Source of the DNA: Lycium barbarum
Taxonomy: Eukaryota; Streptophyta; Magnoliopsida; Solanales; Solanaceae
Assembly: GCF_019175385.1 (NCBI RefSeq)
Contig: NC_083340.1
Span: 18,860,336-18,924,335, forward strand
Length of the DNA stretch: 64,000 nucleotides
Reading direction: 5' to 3'
The first letter of the stretch is position 1. Every line of letters begins with the position of its first letter. The notes under the pieces are model-generated. The model was not told the origin of the DNA, did not search any database, and was given only the letters and a program-made list of their open reading frames with translations. A program made the position numbers and the translations under genes. Shown piece after piece: positions 36,301 through 47,799 of the stretch.

Positions 36301-39300
36301 AGGTTAACAACCGATGCAACCCTAATCAATTTTTGTTGCTGCGCGTTTGATATACTTGCCCAGTTTCTTAATTGCATAAGATTGGAAAAATTGCTTCTCA
36401 TTATTAAACTAACTCTCAGCCCCTAAAAGTCGGTAAAACATTAACGGGAGGAAGCTACGTACAAGAAGTTTACCTAGTTGTTGTCCTTTGCAAAGACCAA
36501 TTGGAGTGTTTTCATTGCTTCAATTTATTTGTAAATTTTGTGTTCACTAATATCTTTGTGGTAATGGGTTTCTTTTTGGCGGAAGGCCAAAGATCATCAT
36601 TTTCTCTCTTTGCCCTTGAACGTTGATTTCTAAGAAAAAATATCTTCTCTTTCAGGATTTGCAAGTAAAGTCCTCGCCGCCTCCTCAAGTGGAAGAATCA
36701 TTAGATAACGATCCTGCAATTATTCAGGTGCTTGATCTCCTAACAATAGATGGCACCTTAAATAATCTATTGTAAAATTTGCACGAGAAGTTATGCTGAT
36801 AGTATTTACCCAAGAAAATCTGACAGTAGTTGCTACATTTTATTTTTATTTCACAGTAATGTAATGCCATTTTTATTCCTGTAGTCACGCTGTGCTGGAG
36901 TCTCCCCAAGCTCTTCAAAATCGGTTTCACTTAGTGGTGGATCTTTGACAGAATATGGCTCGTACAAGGGACCTACTTCCTTGAATAGTATGCCACCTTC
37001 ACATCAATCTGTAAACCAGTTTGAATATGGCCCTTCTCAGGCAACTCAATCCAACATGGGTTCTTATGCAACTCCTGCTTACCAGCAAAGATACAGTGAA
37101 CCTGCAAGCAGTCACCATGCTCCACAACATTCTATTCAGCCTGCTGCTTCACATGCGATGATGCAGGATTTGCTGCAGACTTACCCACTCCAAGGCCCTG
37201 AACCTTTCACTTCAGCTGTTCTGCCAAAATGCGTAGCTCCAGTGCCTGTGGTTACCACTGCAAATTCTTTATCTCTAACTAGCATACAGAATCTTGCCCC
37301 GCAGCAACTTCCTGTGGCTCCTAGTACTAACATTTTATCTCCCTTATTATCTGTAACCTCTTCCATGCCTTCTTACGCATATACTCCTGCATTTCCCCAG
37401 TCTAGTCAAAATGTGGGTAACTCTTGTGCTCCTATCCTTGCTAGAATGGGTTCTAATGCTTCACCCTTGTATCCTGTATCCCCATTTGTAGATTCCTCAT
37501 CAGGTGTGTTTCCACAAGAACCCCCTAGATTGCTAACTCCAGATCAGTTATCTCTACCTAGATTTCCTGGGCAATTATATTCAGATCAGAAGGACCTTGG
37601 TGTTCTCAGCTCAGAACCTCTGAATCCCTCATCATCATTTACTACTCCAGCAGCCCAAGCGCCATTGTTGCCACTGCCACCTGCTGCAAAGAAGGTTATT
37701 TAGCCCTTCATGTTTTGATGAGTGTCTGGTTAAATTTTTTGCTGTTATTATTTATTTAGAACCATTTCTGCCCTTATGCAGTTCAATTGCCTTATTCTAT
37801 TATTTGTAGTGTAAAGTCTATTGGATGTCAGTAGTAAAGTGGTTGAATCTCTGTGAAACTGGTTCTGCCTATCATTCATTTAATTGCTTGGACTAGTGAC
37901 CATGTACATCCGATGATTGCTTGCTTTCCTTTTTTGTTTGGGGTTGGGTTCTACTAGACTCTTAAGCTATGCCCTTGCTTGTCAAAGTGTGATATGCTTG
38001 ACAGTTTGATTCTATCACTCTTTCCTCCTTTGCGTTAAAATTCAAACATCACATTCATATTCTATATGGATTTAGACATAGTTGACATGACACAATAATG
38101 CATATTTACTGTAATCTTATGGGCTATCAATGGACTTCCATAAAATTTATTTTGTCTCTTTCTGGAAAAAGAAAAATCTACAAGCAATAGAGAAGCTAGA
38201 ACTCAGTAAATCTGGTTACAGTTTTCTTGTCACGTTGTGGATTTAAGACACGAAAGCTAATGCCCTCTTTCCACCTATCTGAAGCTCAAGTAAGGTTCTT
38301 TTTATATAAGGTGTATCTGTATAGGCATGGGGTGGGTAATGAATATGTTGGGATGAAATCTTAGCAAAATGATGCAGGATGATATATTAAGGCTTCTGAC
38401 AAAGGGGAGGGTAGAGGGGATGTATTTTCAGTAGAGCAAGAGAGATAGAGAGAGAAACAATGGAAGAAATAGCATTTTCAACTTAAGAGTGTTGTGAGAA
38501 CTTTGTATTCAGTATAAAAAAGAATTAACTTAGTACCATTTAGGTTTTACCACTAGGAACTCAAACTGAAAATATGGAATGTTTACAAGGATGAAGAACG
38601 AGAAGAGCTTTGGTATTCGTTTTGGGCCAAAAAAGAACGTAAGAGATGGAATAAATGGTTGGTGGGGGCTTATAAACAAGAAGTGGTCTAAGAAGTCAAA
38701 CGAAAATAATTAACTATGGTAATCACTCCTGTATTCCTTGGGCATTATTCCTTAAGGTGGGAATTCCATCAAACATAGCTGCTGTAAGATTCTCCGTGAT
38801 CAAGAAGTTTAGGGACTTCAAGATCCATACCATTTCCAGAAGAGTTTCAAAACGAATGATGCTTCCTTAACCATGCAAATTACCTTTGCTTTACAAGTTT
38901 CTTTTCATTATTTAGGACAACTTTCTGTTCCGCTTTATAAATATTTCTGCCTCCCTTGTCAAGAAATGTTTCTGCCTCTGGAAGCAATTTCATCACCATC
39001 TAGCTTATGACATTTTGTTTTTGTGTTGTTGCAGTTGCAATCAACTTCAGAGTTCACAGAAGAATTCGATTTTGTTGCAATGAATGAGAAGTTTAATAAG
39101 GATGAAGTATGGGGCTATCTTGGAAAAGCAAAACAAACAGCTAAAAAGATGGATGGTGAGGACATTTCTATGGCCAATGAGAACAAGGGGAATGAAGATG
39201 GTCATGGCTTGGATGCTAATGCTGATCCCAAAGTAGGTGTCAAGCATTTTTATCACGTATAATCAAATTATCCACATGTTATTTTGCATTATATTCCTCT

Positions 39301-39758
39301 TTACCAGACCTCGAGTCGTATTACTTGTATAATATGATTGCCATAAGGGTTTGAATCATATCACATTTAATTCTCCTTCTGATCTCTGCGCAGCCTGCCT
39401 ATATTAAGGATGACTTCTTTGATAATATATCTCGCAACACAGTTGCTCGTGGAGGTAGGAATGGGCAAAATCGTTTTTCTCATAGGATGAGGCAGGATAC
39501 TGAGGTTCGTTTACCCCTCAAACATTCACTGGATTTTGATCAATTACTATTACATACCAGTGGCAGTAACTAACAAATCATTCCTTTTTATGTTTTTTCC
39601 TCCAGACTTTTGGTAACCATCAGCAAAGGCCTTATCCTGGGTATGGTGGCTATGGGCCTGGACATGGTGGGCATCGTGGTGCATATGGCTATGGTTGGGG
39701 AAGGGGGTATAATAACTATGGCAGTAGGGGCCGTGGAGGAGGGTACATGAGGATGTAA
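30320..39758 (+). CDS. DCP5: Decapping 5-like protein (LSM14/RAP55 family), seven exons
   Basis: Exons: 30320-30461, 35365-35465, 36656-36727, 36885-37694, 39035-39232, 39394-39504, 39606-39758. All have GT-AG introns and agreeing phases, giving 528 residues. An N-terminal LSm domain covers residues about 11-81: '[20 protein letters not shown]', '[20 protein letters not shown]', '[11 protein letters not shown]'. Next comes a Pro/Ser/Gln-rich middle (106-375, one exon). The DFDF region is '[14 protein letters not shown]', '[10 protein letters not shown]' (about 380-405). The FFD box is '[11 protein letters not shown]' (about 444-454), the TFG box is 'DTETFG' (about 476-481), and a Gly/Arg/Tyr-rich tail ends [10 protein letters not shown]. 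Family members sit in cytoplasmic P-bodies, bind DCP1/DCP2 and helicase partners, repress translation and promote decapping. The length is near that of Arabidopsis DCP5. Intron 1 is 4.9 kb because of LINE insertions, and intron 2 has a SINE-like piece. No break is seen in the coding exons. Confidence 0.93.
31543..32310 (-). pseudogene. Endonuclease domain of the RTE LINE
   Basis: This is a continuous frame with the EEP-fold motifs GGDFNGHIG (metal-binding Asn/Asp), IDYLL and THxL-like 'TTQHRLLV' (catalytic His). It is closest in style to sequences often annotated as craniofacial development protein 2-like in plant genomes, which are LINE endonucleases and not host genes. It retains its catalytic residues but stops at TGA after GQPKIR. 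Confidence 0.88.
32369..32393. repeat. Poly-C tract
   Basis: About 25 cytosines in a row lie within the LINE ORF (poly-Gly on the minus strand). The length is likely unstable, and sequencing length error is possible. Confidence 0.9.
32830..33028. repeat. GA-rich low-complexity DNA
   Basis: Two blocks of 'gagagag' / 'gagaggag' repeats (about 32830-32890 and 32975-33028) lie in the DCP5 intron, at the 5' side of the RTE LINE. Confidence 0.85.
33210..33850 (-). pseudogene. L1 LINE C-terminal remnant (RT zinc-binding domain)
   Basis: On the minus strand: '[20 protein letters not shown]' (about 33790-33730), then '[20 protein letters not shown]' and '[20 protein letters not shown]' (about 33590-33470), with 'FQCEMIHYW' and '[17 protein letters not shown]' after a frameshift. 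The pattern W-x-P..F-x-L-x2-L..T-DRL-x2-W...CxxC-type...HLFF-C is the zf-RVT domain at the C-terminus of plant L1 ORF2. It is a truncated insertion in DCP5 intron 1, antisense to the gene. Confidence 0.75.
36060..36260 (+). mobile_element. SINE-like or RTE 3'-end fragment in DCP5 intron 2
   Basis: It contains 'ccaagctagttggggtcggc' at about 36180-36200, followed by 'tatgttaatcctc'. This phrase is characteristic of the 3' end of plant Au-type SINEs and of RTE LINEs. No RNA polymerase III A/B boxes could be recognised with certainty, so SINE versus LINE tail is open. Confidence 0.6.
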
Positions 39759-40250
39759 CGTATTCGTTGGAGTTTCACACAGTGTCTGGTTGTATCGTTT
39801 TCTGCCTTGCTCAACCAACTGGCAGAGTAAATCTCCCGCTAGTTTATGACATTCGCTGAGGAGTTCAATACCAAATGTTACCGAACTGCCAATTACTACA
39901 GTTGCAGTCGTATTAGGAATTGTTATTCATGGCTGGTTCATGCTTTTTTTGGTCCAGTGAGCCAGGTTTTCTTATATGCGACTATTGATATCGTATGTCT
40001 GCCCTGGTGGGAATTTGAGTTTTTCAATCAGTTCGCTTGGTTCTCTCGCCTGATCTATGCAACTTGTCGTTTGGTCAAGGGGATTTGACGTGTAAGTTGT
40101 CTGTTAGTTTCTTTAGCTCAGATTAGACTGAGGAAATGACCTTGTATTCTCATTATTCTCTTCAGTTTAGAAGTTGTTCTGTACTACCTTAAACTGTCTT
40201 AACCCAACTACCTTTTAGTGACATTTTTAATGAAGGTGCCCTAGCAGTTT
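39759..40250 (+). other. Probable 3' UTR of the DCP5-type gene
   Basis: This is T-rich non-coding sequence after the stop codon. A run around 40230 ('aatgaagg') may lie near the poly(A) site. The position is inferred. Nothing else was recognised up to 40880. Confidence 0.4.
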
Positions 40251-40880
40251 TAATAATTATCTTTACTTTCTCTTGCAATGCAATGCTCGTTGTTGCTTTC
40301 ATTATATATTTGATGGTGCTCATTTTGTGCATATATTGCCCTCTTGGTACAAAAGGATGGTGTTTCAATGCCTCGATATAGGTTTATTCTTATCATATTG
40401 TGTTTGAAATTGTTCTAACAATACCATTGAATGTATATTTTTACCTCAAAATATGGTGGAAGTTCTGTTGACAGTTTTGCTCTAATGTGCTTACTGTATC
40501 TGTTGTTATACGAGGTCCTTGCGTACACGCAGGTTTTAGGCATCTAACTCACGTTCATTTCTACTTTCTAGCATCACTCTACCCGTTCTGATAAATATTT
40601 TACTTATTCATCACTCTATGTGGATTGTAGAGCTATCTCTTGAAAAACATTCAGATATTTTAGTACTCAAGAGTTTATTGAAATATATTTATTACGAAAA
40701 TGTAAGAAATAATGTTATCCTGGTTATCAAACTACGAAGTTATCTGTCAAACTGCAATTAAAACCTTTCAATTGTTGATACCCACAGAAAAAACTTTAAA
40801 TCCTTTCTCGAGTGCCTTTCACATGAGAGTTGTGAATACAGACAGGATTCTGGGAGGGGATCTGGTCCCTCTAATTTAAA

Positions 40881-41376
40881 TGTTTTTTCTAAGTTTTCTT
40901 AGACCACTGATTGACTAATGTCTTGCGCCAACTTTCCTGAGACGGTGGAGGATTTTTCTGCTGGCCACGTGTATTGCTGACTTGTTGAAGCATTAATTTG
41001 AAATTTGATAACACATCACCACCATGGGTAAAACCCATGCTTCTGCATAGCAGTAATTTTTTTTCAAGGTGACTGACGAGTGACGATGAAGCTTCTATAT
41101 AGTAGTAATTGTTTTTTTTTTTTTATATTGCTTGGTGTTTTTAGTATGAGGCTCACCTTATATATATTTTTTTTCAAGGTGATTGACGTCGAAGTATGGG
41201 TAAAACCTATGCTTCTATACAGTAGTAATGTTTTTTCTAAGATTTTCTTAGACAACTTATATTGACTAATGTCGATGCCAACTTTCCTGGGACGGCGGAG
41301 GATTTTTCTGCTGGCCACGTGCATTGCTGACTTGTTGAAACATTAATTTGAATTTTGATAACACATCAACACCATG
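40881..41376 (+). repeat. Direct duplication of ~147 bp in the intergenic region
   Basis: The segment 40881-41027 ('tgttttttctaag', 'ggaggatttttctgctggcc', 'acacatcaccaccatg') recurs at 41229-41376 with about 10% substitutions, a 348-bp period. Between them lies a second repeated motif, 'gggtaaaacccatgcttct' (41027) and 'gggtaaaacctatgcttct' (41198), with 'tagtagtaat' after it. It is a segmental tandem duplication in the space between convergent genes. Confidence 0.85.
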
Positions 41377-41766
41377 TGGGGAAGAAGAAAAGTGTCTACA
41401 TTTCAGTATTACCTTATTCCTTGGGTTAGAAAGGACCACGATCCACTTTATTCCCCTTCCATCTCCTCACCCGCCTCGCCAAATAAAAAAGAAAGAAAAT
41501 TATTGTGTTTTATACGAAGGAAAAAAATGCTTTTTGAAAAATCCTCAGTGGTTTTTTTTACCTATTTTTTAGTATTGATAAATTAGTAAAAATATTGTTC
41601 CAAAAGTATTTATATATAATTTAGAAAATATTATGGAGGTGAAAGGTTGATTTGTGGGATGGGGTCTATCGCGGTGTGGTGTGTTGGAGGGTGGGAAGGA
41701 GACAGTTAGTGTGATAGTCACTAATGAAATTTCTTTTCTCTATTTTTACTAGAAAAAATAATTTTT

Positions 41767-41834
41767 TCATTTTTAACGGAATATTTTCTAAAATTTTGAT
41801 TCATTTTTAACGGAATATTTTCTAAAATTTTGAT
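41767..41834. repeat. Perfect 34-bp tandem duplication
   Basis: Two identical copies (41767-41800, 41801-41834) begin 'tcatttttaacgg' and end 'aaaattttgat'. They lie about 150 bp beyond the DUF1218 stop codon, in its probable 3' flank. Confidence 0.93.
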
Positions 41835-41989
41835 CAACCAAACATAGGAAGCTCTTGTGTGCCTTTCTCTCGAGGATGGAGGGCATTGATTCTTTATCAT
41901 AAGAAAGAACGTATAAGAAAAACATGTTGCTAAGTAAGTCTATGCATTTTGTATTTCATTTCTCATCTTGTATATATCTTTCTATATAT

Positions 41990-43879
41990 TCAACTTGTAG
42001 AAGTATCTTGCCATCTTGTTTCCACTTGGTTCTTCTTCTTTATTTTCAAGATGAGGGAACCAAGTGTTGAGCTCAAAGTTACAAAGACCAAAATAGCTGA
42101 AATAATATAGACACCATCTTTAACTATGTAACATTCACCATCAATCCACCCTTCACCAAGTGGTTGGCTTTTGTTCATGCTACTGCCAGTCCCTATCAAA
42201 ATTATTGCCATCACAAAGCTTATCCTGCAAATGCAATCATCATTTCACTTATGACTAACTAGTCAAGATTTCAGAGCTCAACACAAAATTCTAGAACAAA
42301 TATACATCATGAAAAGACGATACTCTATATTTAGAACGAAATTTCGGTTGAAAATATTTTGATTTGAAAATTATCCATCTATACAAAACGGAGATGTTGA
42401 GGCACGGGTTAAGATCAATACCGACCGTAATCAAAATAATGAAATTAGTATGTTCGATGTTAAATTCTTATTGCCTTGAAGCTTATCGAGAAAAACAAAG
42501 TAAAAAGAAGATTTTTTTAATTTTTTTTTTAGTTTAATTATTTGGTTGTCGTTCCTTTAATCTGAATATGCGCCAGGTAACGAGAGAGATTAATAGTGAA
42601 ACTTACTAGATAATTCTTTTATTGTGGGATACTAGGGACGGGTTAGCCTTAAAATTACACTACAAAAAATTGGGTAATTTGCGGAGGTTGAAAGTTGCAT
42701 TTCGTGGAGGTTTTAGCCTCCACTATTTGCTAGCGGAATATGAAACTCCCGCAAATTGCAACTTTCAACCTCCACAAATTACCCATTTTTTTTAGTACAA
42801 GTTCGGTAGAATTTAGTAACTTAAGCTCAAATATTGTATTTGTATAAAGAATTATTTTATATATTTAAAAATGATTTATTCAGAATCTAGTAAGGAAAAA
42901 AAGATGGTTCAAAAAGCATCAACAAAATCCAGGTTTCACCTCTGGACTAACTGTAGCCCATATGCAGCATTATTTGTTATCGGTAAAATAAAGAAACCTG
43001 AAATCAATTGAAATACGAAGAAAACTGAGTAATTTAATTCATGCCCGTATGTTGCACATTCTGCTTCAACACTCGTACCTTGCCACTTCGTCACGTATCT
43101 ATTTTTCAAGTTTTTACACAATTGAAACTCAAAGCAAGATAATAACCCGAATAGTTACTGTTCTATGAAATCAATACATATTAAAGTTGTTCTATTCAAT
43201 TTGATATTTTTTCTTTATTTAGACATGATAAAAATATTTCTGATAAATCAATCATTTTGACTTAAGAGTAGAAAGTAAAGAGTTTTAAATTATATATATC
43301 GCCAGTATAAATATTTTTTATACTATCAAATCATTTTTACCTATTATAGCTTCAGGTACGATATTTCATTTTCAAGATTATGAATTTGAATGATCCATAA
43401 AAAAATAATAATTTAAACTCAAAAGTAAATTTCATGTTAGAAATGGATGGATCACCTACCATGAAAGAACACACATGAAGCCATTAATGGTAGGCTTCTT
43501 TTTAGCCTTTGATGAACTGTTTTGATGGTCCCTTGAAAAGAAAATTTTACATATCAACAAGTTGCCAATTACTTGAGCCATTACTAAACAAATTATAGCT
43601 CCAATTCCAAATTCAAAATCCACACTTCCAGGCAAGTAACACAATTCCCCATCAAACCTGAGATCTTTCTTCTGCAAGCAAAAGATAACCAATCAAACAA
43701 AATGATCAAAGCCAAAAAAAAATCCAATTGAAAATAGATGGTTAAAGATTGAAAAAAAAACAAAAAAAACTTACCTTTGTTTTCTTGAATTCAGCAGCTA
43801 TGCAAAGAGAAATGGAGACAAGGCCAAGAGCAGTAATAGAGGAGATAAGAATTGGATATATGAAATGGTGATTTTCCAT
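41990..43879 (-). CDS. DUF1218 family four-helix membrane protein, three exons
   Basis: Exons on the minus strand: 43879-43775, 43671-43460, 42224-41990. They have GT-AG introns and consistent phases, giving 183 residues. The first helix is 'IYPILISSITALGLVSISLC' (about 7-26) and may act as a signal anchor. It is followed by 'CIAAEFKKTK', a short loop 'RFDGELCYLPG', and helix 2 'FGIGAIICLVMAQVIGNLLI'. Helix 3 is 'GFMCVLSW' joined across the exon 2/3 junction to 'ISFVMAIILIGTG'. The conserved loop is 'GEGWIDGECYIVKDGVY', and helix 4 is 'ISAILVFVTLSSTLGSLIL'. The paired Cys loops and W-x-DGECY motif are typical of DUF1218 (MODIFYING WALL LIGNIN / VCC type) proteins, which sit in ER or plasma membrane and affect wall lignin or vein patterning. 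The exact role here is unknown. Intron 2 is 1.2 kb and holds a MITE. Confidence 0.88.
42658..42797. mobile_element. Short CACTA-type MITE in DUF1218 intron 2
   Basis: The 140-bp element has terminal inverted repeats longer than 35 bp: the left reads CACTACAAAAAATTGGGTAA and the right, reverse-complemented, TACTAAAAAAAATGGGTAA. Both continue through 'ttgcggaggttgaaagttgc' or 'ttgtggaggttgaaagttgc'. The sequence can fold into a near-complete hairpin. It is non-coding. The CACTACAAAAAA start groups it with CACTA-derived MITEs. Confidence 0.88.
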
Positions 43880-44698
43880 AACACCTTTTTTGTTCTTTCT
43901 CTTTATGGGGTTGTGTTTCAATGAGAGAATAAAGAGAGAAAAAAGGCAAAGTAGAAAAAATAGAGGTTTGAAAGAAAGCTTGAAGATTAATCAAAGGATA
44001 GTTTGGTGGTAGACCTCTTTGGTGTTTGAGTGTCTTGGAAATATAGTCATCATTTGTTGAGTATAACTAAATCCCTCTTTGGATCAATGTAATCTCACTA
44101 TGATATATCAACTGGTCAACTCTTTAACTGTTCCAATGGTTTTTTCAAGTTGTTGAAGGAGAGAGACATTTTGGGGTGGGGTGGGGGGTGTTTGGGGGGG
44201 GGGGGACGTGGGAGTTGGATGTTGGAGTGTATTTTATGGTTAAGTGAGGACAACTTTATTTCTTTTAAGAGGTTTATGTGGGGAAGGGAGAATTTGAGGT
44301 TAATAACAGATTTCTACAATTGGATTAAATTATTCCAACAGATTGTTTGACATAATAAATAAGGTACTTTTTGAAATCAAGGAAAAGCTTCTCTTAATTT
44401 TTTCAATCACTTTCTTCAATACTATAAACGCAGTTACTATTTTGTTAGAACAACATATGCAATAAGGTATTGTACTAGATGCTGAGTTTTTTGCACTATT
44501 GGATTTATATTCTCTTTCTCATCCATCTAACACGTTACTGTGAAGATGATAACTAAGCAAATAACAATACGCTCTCTTTAATGGCTTCAGCTTTTAGGTG
44601 ACATGATCACAACCTCAACATAGTAAAAAGGCATATATAAGTTAAAAGTTCAAGTTTCATCCCCCCATCCATTATCAAAAAATATATACTCCTTCCGT
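43880..44698. other. Upstream region of the DUF1218 gene
   Basis: There is no gene here. It is the probable promoter and 5' UTR of the minus-strand gene, with an A-rich 'agagagaaaaaaggc' leader near 43930. It holds a G-rich tract at about 44175-44205 ('ggggtggggggtg'-like). Confidence 0.4.
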
Positions 44699-45035
44699 CT
44701 CATAATAAGTGTTACTTTAGTCAAAAACACATATATTAAGAAACCAATAATGCAATATGAAGTTTATTAAATTTTCCCTATATAATAAAAATAAATTACT
44801 TTTTTCCTCTTGATTAGAGCTTGCACAAGTAGTAATTCCTTTTACATTGGGAATCCAATACCAAGTTACTATATAGCTAATTCAATCATCATTTACATGT
44901 TACTTTAACTTGTCATTTTTTGTGTAAGGGTAAAATTGAAAAAACTAGTCAATTTATGTCTTGGTCTCCTAAGGTGAAACTTATTATGGGATAAATTTTT
45001 TGGCTAAGGTGACACTTATTATGGGACGGAGAAAG
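44699..45035. mobile_element. Stowaway-like (Tc1/mariner) MITE
   Basis: The 337-bp element starts CTCCTTCCGTCTCATAATAA. Its end, reverse-complemented, reads CTTTCTCCGTCCCATAATAA. 'ta' lies at both flanks (44697-44698 and 45036-45037), matching the TA target duplication and CTCCCTCCGT ends of Stowaway elements. The core is AT-rich and non-coding. Confidence 0.93.
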
Positions 45036-46674
45036 TATTTTTTACGTGCTCAGCCCATGAAAAGAATCAAATCAATATGTAAGGAGCGTGTGGAGATGAT
45101 AATTAAAATAAATTAAAGTGTGTACTCATGAATAATTTAAAGTTTAAATGAGATGATTACACATCTTAACAATAAAATTATTAAATTTTTAATTCTCTTC
45201 TACAAAAAAAAAAGTTTTAAATGAGATCTTAATCATACGATTATCATATTTTAATTCTCTTCTAAAAAAGAAGAAGAAGAAGAATTATTTAATTACTCAA
45301 TTACAGATCAGATGAGCAAATAGATAAATTGAACAAAGACAGAAAATAATTAAATTTATTTGACTCGTTGAACTGTATTGCCACCGCGAATGATGCAATT
45401 TTGCAAAATGATCTGGAAAGCAAAGAGACAAAATGGGGAAGAAACCAAAACGAGTTGTGGAATTTGGTATTTTAAGTAGTGGAAGACTCAAAGTGATTAC
45501 TTGAAATTTCCACAAAGGCCAATTCATTGTGGACCCCAATTGTGGATGCTCACAATTAGTTGTCACACTATCTTGGACACATTTAAAAATTTGACTTAAG
45601 TAGGATGAGTACTATGATTTAGAATTTTTTTGATTTGATGATGTCCCTAACTGTTTGTATTAAATGAGATTTTAAGACACAGCTAATACAATACCAACAA
45701 TACTTTTGCCTCTTCTCAAATCTTTGGATTATATAATTTTTGTATAAAAAATTGTTCTTTTTGACCCTTCTGGAACCTATAGAGAGATGCAAGAATGAGG
45801 TTTTAGAACTATACTTTGTTTGTGCGACATTTTTGGCTTAAATAAATAAATTTAGATGTTATTGTTTTCATTTCTATTTTATCTTTGCAGGTCATGGAAA
45901 AAGTAGCGTACTAAAGTTAACATTACGCAAGGTGAAACAACAATAAAAAACGGGAAAAAGTCTAAACTTATACTCCAAAGTATCTTAATTTTGCGATAAC
46001 AATTGAAATCTTTTTGAGGCACTTGATGAATGGTGATAAAATAACCACGTTTGATGCACCAATCCTATTTTTAGCTATAATATCTGACATGCACATTAAA
46101 CCTTCAATTAATTGAATTGTGTATTTATAATTTGGTTGCTTGTGAATATTTATAAATATACTATAATTATTAACTGTTCGACCACTTAATTACTCATGTG
46201 ACTTAATTACTCGTGATATATTAAATTTGTATTATTACTTCATATTTGAAGGTAATATAATTCTATAAGAATAGTCAAATATAACATATTTCTACACAAA
46301 GGAACTAAAAACACACATTTCAAGTCATTAAGGGCTAAATATGTCGAGTCATATATCACAAGTACTAACAACAAATTTTACCAATAATTTTGGGTCCAAA
46401 AGTGTTATTATCCCAATAACTAATTGTTGGTAAAGATTTTTGCTGGCATGACATTGCTAATTAGGCGTGACATATTATATCTTAGCCTTACTGTCCGATC
46501 CTCAGACGTTTTACAAAGTTTAAACCTTTTCATTTCTGTCCAATGTCATCCACAAAAATGCCGTGCTCAAGTCGGCAGAGCTAATATTTTGAATTTACTG
46601 GTTCTAAATCGTAAAAAAAGAAGTTATTGGCTTCTTAATAGATTATTTATTTATATTAAATGAATTTTTAATAC
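45036..46674. other. Intergenic region without recognised gene
   Basis: AT-rich, with a GAA run at 45267-45284. No coding sequence or mobile element could be supported. Confidence 0.5.
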
Positions 46675-46985
46675 TGTGAAGTTGAGAAGATATTCAAGTC
46701 AATTCCTACTCAAAAGCGGAAAGAAATAAAAGGAAACTTTTTTCTTTGTTGGTTTTCGAGTGTGATTGGGATTTAGATCCTTTCTAGGAAAGGATTAGAC
46801 CTAATAGTATAAATACATGCTAGCTAGGATTTATTAAGGACAGAACATAGAACCTAAGAGTATTCAATCTTATAACTTACTTTCTCCCTTGATATTAATA
46901 AAAGTGTCGGCCGTTCTTCGTGGACTAGGATCACATCGATCCGAACCACATTAATTATTGTGTTTTTATCGTTTCCGCGCTAACA
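46675..46985 (+). repeat. 5' LTR of the copia element
   Basis: It starts TGTGAAGTTGAG and ends GTTTCCGCGCTAACA. It holds a TATA-like 'tataaatac' at about 46809 and polyadenylation-like 'aataaaa' at about 46898. The 3' LTR partner is at 51043-51356. Confidence 0.93.
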
Positions 46986-47002
46986 ATTGGTATCAGAAGC
47001 CT
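46986..47002 (+). promoter_or_regulatory. Primer-binding site of the copia element
   Basis: 'attggtatcagaagcc' lies directly after the 5' LTR. It is complementary to the 3' end of initiator Met-tRNA except for one change in the usual TGGTATCAGAGC. Confidence 0.85.
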
Positions 47003-47035
47003 ACAGGTTGTGAGATCTAAGAGACGAGGAGACTA

Positions 47036-47794
47036 TGGCATCTATGAAGTTTGAGGTAGCGAATTTTGATGTAATAACTTCAATATCTGGAAGATCAAGA
47101 TCATGGTGTTGTTACAGAGAGAAGGATCAGTCTATGCTTTGGACGACTCGTATCCCAAAAATATGAAAGAGGCCGAGAAGCAGATGATTGAGATGGATGC
47201 GTTTATCACAATTCAATTATCCTTATCAGACAGCGTGTTATGTGAAGTCAGTACCGAGAAAACAACTGCGAGTTTGTGGAAGAAACTTGAAGATCTCTAC
47301 CAGAAGAAATCACTAACAACTAGAATGTTGTTAAGGCAGCGTTTGCACACCTTCAAGATGAAGACAAGTACAATTTTACAGGATCATCTTGATGCTTTTA
47401 ATAAATTGGCTATGGATCTTACTCATGCTGATATTAAAGTGCTAGCATGAACTCTACTGTTTTCATTATCACCGGCGTACAAAGACGTAGTTAATTCAAT
47501 GATGTACAGTAAGGAGATGGTCACGTTACAGATGGTAAGACATGCATTGAATTCAGATGAATTAAGAAATCATATCAACAATGGTGAGAAAGAGGACCAC
47601 GGTGAGAGTTTGATGGTTAGAGGTCGCTCGAGCCAAAGAGGGAGATGCAAATCAGTAGCTAGGTCAAAGTCTAGGAAAAGGGTGAGTAGAAAGTATGCTG
47701 AATGTTGGGGTTGTCATCAAAAGGGTCACTTTGAGAGGGATTGCCCGATAAGAAGATTGATAAAACAACAGCCAGTGCATCTACGGTTCAGGTA
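47036..47794 (+). pseudogene. Copia gag with zinc knuckle
   Basis: The frame opens MASMKFEVANFD at 47036 and is frameshifted after about 12 residues. It continues 'KIMVLLQREGSVYALDD', 'ITIQLSLSDSVLCEV' and 'ASLWKKLEDLYQKKSLTTRM', the retrotran_gag (UBN2-like) domain. After one stop at about 47448 comes 'YKDVVNSMMYSKEMVTLQMV' and the zinc knuckle C-W-G-C-x4-H-x4-C at 'CWGCHQKGHFERDC' (about 47704-47745). It is the nucleocapsid-type protein that packages the element RNA. Confidence 0.9.
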
Positions 47795-47799
47795 GCTCG

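Noticed and set aside
39846..40088. Separate small gene after DCP5
   Set aside because: It lies in the DCP5 3' UTR, has no recognised domain, and the composition is that of non-coding DNA.
42936..43121. Additional exon in DUF1218 intron 2
   Set aside because: The phases of exons 2 and 3 join correctly without it, and the translation does not match the family. It is probably a chance frame.
44170..44210. G-quadruplex regulatory element in the DUF1218 promoter
   Set aside because: The G-rich run is real but irregular and about 300 bp upstream. There is no evidence for function beyond low complexity.
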